From Clostridia bacterium (GTDB taxonomy: Bacteria; Bacillota; Clostridia; TANB77; CAG-508): a stretch of DNA of 8,723 bases. The stretch spans positions 1 to 8,723 of the forward strand of contig CAADYC010000077.1 in the NCBI GenBank assembly GCA_900753165.1, given 5' to 3'. Positions 5,193 to 8,723 of the stretch are shown in pieces. The notes below the pieces were generated by a model, which did not search any database, was not told the origin of the DNA, and saw only the letters and a list, made by a program, of their open reading frames with translations. Position numbers and translations under genes: made by a program. Numbering within the stretch: position 1 is the stretch's first letter; each line of letters opens with the position of its first letter.

Positions 5193-5888
5193 ATGAGTGA
5201 AAGTATTATAGCAGAAGGAAAAACTACAAATGAGGCTATTGAAAAAGGTTTAAAGGAATTGAATGTTTCTAAAAATATGGTTGATATAAAAGTATTAGAA
5301 AATGAAGAAAAAAGAAGTTTTTTTAGTATTTTATCACCTAGAATAGTTAAAGTGCAGTTAACTGTAAAAGAAGAAAAAAATAAAAATATTATAAAAAAAG
5401 AAAGAAAAGAGCTAGAATTATCACAAGAAGAGCAAAAAAAAGCAGAAGAGAATGTAGAAAAATTTTTAAAAGAATTTTTTGAAAAGGTTCAAAAAGATAC
5501 TAAATATAGTATTGAAAAGTCAGAAACAGGTTTAAAAGTAAACATAAATAATGAAAATTTGGGATTTTTAATTGGCTATAGAGGTGAAACATTATATGCT
5601 TTTCAAAATATTTTATCTTCAATTGCTAGTAAAGGAATTGAAAATAGAGTAAGAGTAATACTTGATATAGAAGGATATAAAGCAAAAAGAGAAAAATCAT
5701 TAGAGGATTTAGCTGAAAAATTAGAGAAAACAGTTATAAAAACAAAGAAATCTGTTACATTAGAACCAATGCAAGCATATGAAAGAAAGATAATTCATAC
5801 AAAACTACAAAACAGCAAAATGGTTGAGACAAGAAGTATAGGTGAGGAACCAAGAAGAAGAATAGTTATTTCTTTAAAAAGAAAATAA
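5193..5888 (+). CDS. jag: RNA-binding protein Jag/KhpB (Jag-N, KH and R3H domains)
   Basis: Jag (KhpB, also EloR) is a cytoplasmic RNA-binding protein that in Gram-positives partners with KhpA and affects cell elongation and division. The 231 residues show a Jag-N domain (1-57, with SFFSILSPRIVKVQL), a charged Lys/Glu-rich linker likely to be helical or coiled (60-100), a KH domain with the RNA-binding loop IGYRGE (127-132), and a C-terminal R3H domain with R198-x3-H202 in YERKIIH and the end EEPRRRIVISLKRK. The start has AAAGG about 9 bases upstream, inside the GC-rich islet. It follows yidC by 59 bases, the usual order. A terminator-like hairpin lies just after it, so it may close the rpmH operon for most transcripts. 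Confidence 0.95.
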   Translation: MSESIIAEGKTTNEAIEKGLKELNVSKNMVDIKVLENEEKRSFFSILSPRIVKVQLTVKEEKNKNIIKKERKELELSQEEQKKAEENVEKFLKEFFEKVQKDTKYSIEKSETGLKVNINNENLGFLIGYRGETLYAFQNILSSIASKGIENRVRVILDIEGYKAKREKSLEDLAEKLEKTVIKTKKSVTLEPMQAYERKIIHTKLQNSKMVETRSIGEEPRRRIVISLKRK

Positions 5889-5908
5889 TAGAATATATAA
5901 AATCGGAG

Positions 5909-5960
5909 GTCAAAGGTCGGATTTTACTTGGAAAAAGTAATTCTATCTTTGGCTTTTTTT
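5909..5960 (+). terminator. Terminator or attenuator between jag and mnmE
   Basis: GTCAAAG (5909-5915) can pair with CTTTGGC (5947-5953), with one G-U pair, followed by seven T (5954-5960): the form of an intrinsic terminator. A second perfect hairpin is nested inside, TTACTT (5924-5929) with AAGTAA (5935-5940) and loop GGAAA. AAAATC/GATTTT around 5900-5925 could form a competing stem. Only 23 bases separate the T run from the mnmE ATG, and they hold no promoter. It could be a leaky terminator or a regulated attenuator for mnmE-mnmG. Confidence 0.55.
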
Positions 5961-5983
5961 GTATTTTAAAAGGAGGAAAAATA

Positions 5984-6044
5984 ATGGATGTAATAGCTTC
6001 AATATCTACGGCTCCACGGAATTGGTGGAATTGGTATTGTAAGA
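5984..6044 (+). pseudogene. mnmE: Displaced 5' end of mnmE (frameshifted)
   Basis: From an ATG at 5984, with an excellent ribosome site AAAGGAGGA 7 bases upstream, the sequence encodes MDVIASISTAP, the expected first strand of MnmE. After CCA (6014-6016) the frame is lost and stops at TGA 6053-6055. Skipping one base, the C at 6017, restores GIGGIGIVR leading directly into the main frame at 6045. The joined protein would be 456 residues, the normal family length. This is a one-base insertion, real or an assembly error, not an unrelated small gene. Confidence 0.85.
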
Positions 6045-7355
6045 ATGAGTGGTGAAAATTGTTTTGATGTCTTAAATAAGATTTTTAAACCTAAGAACCA
6101 AGAACGCGTAGAAGATATTAAAGGTTATACAATAAAATATGGACATATTGTAGAAAAAGAAGAAATAATAGATGAAGTTTTAGTATCTTATTTTAAAGCA
6201 CCAAAAAGTTACACAACTGAGAATATGTGTGAAATAAATACTCATGGGGGAAATGTAATAATAAGAAAAATACTTGATTTATGTTTAAAAAATGGTGCTA
6301 ATTTAGCGGAACCAGGAGAATTTACTAAAAGAGCTTTTCTAAATGGAAGAATAGATTTATTACAAGCAGAATCAGTTGTAGATGTTATAAATGCAAAATC
6401 AGAAAAAGAAGCAAAGACTGGTATAAAGCAATTAGAGGGAAATTTGTCTAAAAAGATAAAAGAGATAAAACAAGAAATTTTGGATGTAATGGTAAATGTA
6501 GATGTAAGTATAGATTATCCAGAATATGACGTGGAAGATGTGACAAATGCTCAGATATCAAGTATGTTAAATAGTGTTCAGCTAAAATTAGAGAGTTTAG
6601 AAAAAAGTTTTGATAATGGGAAATTAATTAAAGAAGGTATAAAAACAGCAATAATAGGTAGACCTAATGCAGGAAAGTCTTCTTTACTTAATGCAATATT
6701 GAAAGAAGATAGAGCAATTGTTACAGAATATGAAGGTACAACAAGAGATACAATTGAAGAATTTGTAAATATTGAAGGAATTCCTTTAAAATTAATAGAT
6801 ACTGCAGGAATTAGGGAAGCGAAAGATGAAGTTGAAAAAATAGGAATAAAAAAATCAAAAGAAATTGCAAAGGATGCAGATTTAGTTATTGCTATTTTTG
6901 ATAGTTCAAAGGATTTAACAAAAGAAGATATTGAAATATTAAATATTATAAAAAATAAAAAATCGATTATATTATTGAATAAAGCTGATTTAGATAGTGT
7001 TTTAGAAGAAAATGATAATAGATTTAAGAATATTTCGGAAAATGTTATAAAAATTTCTGCATTAAATGGAGAAGGATTAGAAAAATTATATTCATTAATT
7101 TCAAAAATGTTTAGCTTGGAAGAAATAAATGTAGATAATGATGTAATTATTACAAATTTAAGACATAAAAACTTAATTTCAAAAGCAATAAAAAATGTAA
7201 AAAAAGCAAGAGATACTGTTGAACAAAATATGCCGATAGATATTATTGCAATTTTTGTAAAAGATATTTTGGAAGATTTAGGAAATATTACAGGAGAAAT
7301 TGTAACAGATGATATTATAAATGAAATTTTTTCAAAATTTTGTCTTGGAAAATAA
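6045..7355 (+). CDS. mnmE: tRNA modification GTPase MnmE, N-terminus split off by frameshift
   Basis: MnmE works with MnmG to add the carboxymethylaminomethyl group to the wobble uridine (U34) of certain tRNAs, using a tetrahydrofolate-derived carbon. The intact frame holds 436 residues. It has most of the folate-binding N-domain (1-100, with INTHGGN and EPGEFTKRAFLNGR), a helical domain, and an inserted G domain with G1 GRPNAGKS (205-212), G2 GTTRDT (231-236), G3 DTAG (252-255), G4 NKAD (312-315) and G5 SAL (338-340). It ends in the hallmark FCLGK with Cys433. The first 20 residues are missing from this frame and are encoded just upstream in another frame, reached by one extra base near 6017. 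The ATG at 6045 has no ribosome site and is an internal Met of VRMSGE. If the extra base is a sequencing error, the gene runs 5984-7355. Confidence 0.93.
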   Translation: MSGENCFDVLNKIFKPKNQERVEDIKGYTIKYGHIVEKEEIIDEVLVSYFKAPKSYTTENMCEINTHGGNVIIRKILDLCLKNGANLAEPGEFTKRAFLNGRIDLLQAESVVDVINAKSEKEAKTGIKQLEGNLSKKIKEIKQEILDVMVNVDVSIDYPEYDVEDVTNAQISSMLNSVQLKLESLEKSFDNGKLIKEGIKTAIIGRPNAGKSSLLNAILKEDRAIVTEYEGTTRDTIEEFVNIEGIPLKLIDTAGIREAKDEVEKIGIKKSKEIAKDADLVIAIFDSSKDLTKEDIEILNIIKNKKSIILLNKADLDSVLEENDNRFKNISENVIKISALNGEGLEKLYSLISKMFSLEEINVDNDVIITNLRHKNLISKAIKNVKKARDTVEQNMPIDIIAIFVKDILEDLGNITGEIVTDDIINEIFSKFCLGK

Positions 7356-7791
7356 TTATATAAAATTGCAACGAAAATCAAAAATAAGAGAATTTAACAT
7401 TGAAAATAATAATTTTATATATAACAACGAAAAAACTGAATATAAGGAAAATAATAAAAAATATAAAAAAATATAGAAAAATAAAAATATAAGAAACAGA
7501 GTTATACTATATAATTAATAAAAAATCTATAAATTAAAAAATAAGTAAAACTATATGTATATCAAACAAAAATACAAATTATGGGCGAACAAATAGTACG
7601 GTATACATAAAATATATAAGACGTTTTTAAATACTTTAACTTAAAAGTAAATTTACACAAAAACTTTTAAAAGGTTAAAATTAAAAGCTTTCGACAAAAA
7701 ACGACAAATTGTATTATAAACGAATAAGTAAATATTTGGAACAAAATAAAAAAAACACTGTTTTCTGTTTCTTAGGAAAAGGAGAAAAAAC
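7356..7791. other. 436-bp gene-free AT-rich gap between mnmE and mnmG
   Basis: The gap is very A-rich on the plus strand. Open frames are only a dozen or so codons and lack ribosome sites. Visible items are an 11-bp inverted repeat TATATAAAATT (7357-7367) / AATTTTATATA (7411-7421) with a 43-base loop, a nearby direct repeat CAACGAAAA (7369-7377 and 7425-7433), a small TACTTT/AAAGTA hairpin near 7633-7650, and a possible promoter near 7691-7720. I see no recognised RNA family. mnmE and mnmG are usually close together, so the length is unusual. Confidence 0.6.
7691..7720 (+). promoter_or_regulatory. Possible mnmG promoter
   Basis: TCGACA (7691-7696), one mismatch from TTGACA, stands 18 bases before TATAAA (7715-7720), or 15 bases before TATTAT (7712-7717). 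CGACA occurs again at 7702-7706. Transcription would begin near 7727, about 65 bases before the mnmG start. In such AT-rich DNA chance -10 matches are frequent, so this is tentative. A separate promoter would fit the long gap after mnmE. Confidence 0.35.
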
Positions 7792-8723
7792 ATGAGTTAT
7801 TATGCAGGAGATTATGATATTGCGGTAATTGGAGCAGGGCATGCAGGGTGTGAAGCTGGTCTCGCAGCGGCTAGGTTAGGAATGAAAACATTAGTGTTTT
7901 CTATAAGTTTGGAGGCCGTTGCCAATATGCCATGTAATCCACATATAGGAGGAAGTTCAAAAGGTCATTTGGTAAGAGAGATAGATGCACTAGGTGGAGA
8001 AATGGGGAAAAATATTGACAAAACTATGATTCAAATAAAAATGTTAAATACATCTAAGGGACCAGCTGTACATTCTTTAAGAGCACAAGCAGATAGGAAA
8101 AAATATCATGCCGAAATGAAACATACATTAGAAAAACAAGAAAATTTATTTTTGAAGCAGGGAGAAATTGTGGATATGAAAGTTGAAAATGGTAAGGTAG
8201 TGGGGATAGAAACTGCAGTTGGTGCTATTTATGGTGTAAAAGCAGTTATAGTTGCTACTGGAACATATCTAAAAGGAAAGATATTTATGGGAGAATTTTC
8301 ACAAGAGAGTGGACCTGACGGTGTTGCTGCTGCGAATAAGTTATCTGATTCTTTAAAAAGGATAGGGGTTGATTTAGTAAGATTTAAAACAGGAACGCCT
8401 GCAAGAATAAATAAGAGAAGTATTGATTTTTCTAAGATGGAAGTTCAAAAAGGTGATGAAAACATAGTTCCATTTTCTTTTGAAGATGAAATTAAAGACT
8501 TAAAGCAAGTCGATTGCTATTTGACATATACAAATGAAAAAACACATCAAATAATAAGAGATAATTTAAGTAGATCACCATTATATGCAGGAGAGATAAA
8601 AGGAACAGGACCAAGATATTGTCCATCAATAGAAGATAAAGTAGTTAGATTTAGTGATAAGCCTAGACATCAAGCTTTTGTTGAACCAGTAGGTTTAGAT
8701 ACAGATGAAATGTATATACAAGG
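7792..8723 (+). CDS. mnmG: tRNA uridine-5-carboxymethylaminomethyl modification enzyme MnmG, N-terminal half (cut by window end)
   Basis: MnmG (GidA) is the FAD-dependent partner of MnmE in the modification of tRNA wobble uridine. About 310 residues of an expected ~620-630 are present and the frame is still open at the window end. The FAD-binding Rossmann motif GAGHAG is at 14-19. The conserved segment CNPHIGGSSKGHLVREIDAL starts at Cys48, ATGTYLKGK is at 155-163, KTGTPARI follows, and GPRYCPSIEDK carries Cys277, both Cys being known functional positions in the family. GGAG at 7781-7784 is 7 bases before the ATG. It follows mnmE in the usual order but after a long gap. No damage is visible in the part seen. 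Confidence 0.96.
   Translation, partial: MSYYAGDYDIAVIGAGHAGCEAGLAAARLGMKTLVFSISLEAVANMPCNPHIGGSSKGHLVREIDALGGEMGKNIDKTMIQIKMLNTSKGPAVHSLRAQADRKKYHAEMKHTLEKQENLFLKQGEIVDMKVENGKVVGIETAVGAIYGVKAVIVATGTYLKGKIFMGEFSQESGPDGVAAANKLSDSLKRIGVDLVRFKTGTPARINKRSIDFSKMEVQKGDENIVPFSFEDEIKDLKQVDCYLTYTNEKTHQIIRDNLSRSPLYAGEIKGTGPRYCPSIEDKVVRFSDKPRHQAFVEPVGLDTDEMYIQ

Noticed and set aside
5928..5969. 13-codon TTG-started frame (MEKVILSLAFFVF) in the jag-mnmE gap
   Set aside because: No ribosome site at proper distance and it overlaps the terminator hairpin; its Phe-rich end is just the T run.
6578..7381. Minus-strand 267-codon open frame inside mnmE
   Set aside because: Ser/Ile/Phe-rich shadow of the GTPase domain; the plus strand carries all MnmE motifs.
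7555..7596. Short ATG frame in the mnmE-mnmG gap
   Set aside because: Thirteen codons, no ribosome site, no recognisable product.
7583..7602. GCGAACAAATAGTACGG as an SOS (LexA) box
   Set aside because: Only one half-site resembles GAAC/GTTC; the right half does not match at the required spacing.
1..8723. CRISPR array, transposon, toxin-antitoxin or defence system
   Set aside because: No spaced repeats, transposase, integrase or accessory gene is visible; all genes are conserved origin-region housekeeping genes.

Overview
The window is a chromosomal replication-origin region from a very AT-rich, low-GC Gram-positive bacterium, most likely an uncultured or gut-type member of the Clostridia. 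The evidence is the conserved gene order mnmG-mnmE-jag-yidC-yidD-rnpA-rpmH / oriC / dnaA-dnaN, the perfect TTGACA/TATAAT promoter of rpmH, strong GGAGG ribosome sites, a YidC without a lipobox, and Clostridia-like L34 and MnmG sequences. The species cannot be named from this sequence alone.

Layout. Positions 1-250 are T-rich and gene-free, with an inverted pair of DnaA boxes and a hairpin terminator for dnaN. dnaN (251-1369) and dnaA (1696-3051) lie on the minus strand. The 326-bp dnaN-dnaA gap holds the main oriC: an array of DnaA boxes, then two abutting boxes, a short GC block, six DnaA-trio steps and an A+T-only stretch running into the dnaN ribosome site. The 432-bp gap between dnaA and rpmH holds a second group of DnaA boxes, a dnaA promoter pointing left, a threefold 11-bp A-tract repeat and the rpmH promoter pointing right. 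From 3484 everything is on the plus strand: rpmH, rnpA, yidD, yidC, jag (khpB), mnmE and the first half of mnmG, cut by the window end. Genes on both sides point away from the origin, so transcription runs with the replication forks.

The products are core functions. DnaA opens the origin and DnaN clamps the polymerase. L34 belongs to the ribosome and RnpA to RNase P. YidD and YidC serve membrane-protein insertion. Jag/KhpB is an RNA-binding protein, and MnmE with MnmG modifies the wobble uridine of tRNAs.

I found no CRISPR array, insertion sequence, defence system or other accessory cassette, and no convincing new system. The points most worth a second look are: an apparent +1 frameshift near codon 12 of mnmE; a terminator-like nested hairpin just before mnmE; a 436-bp gene-free gap between mnmE and mnmG; the phased 11-bp repeats between the divergent dnaA and rpmH promoters; the DnaA-box pair beyond dnaN; and a GC-rich islet in front of jag.
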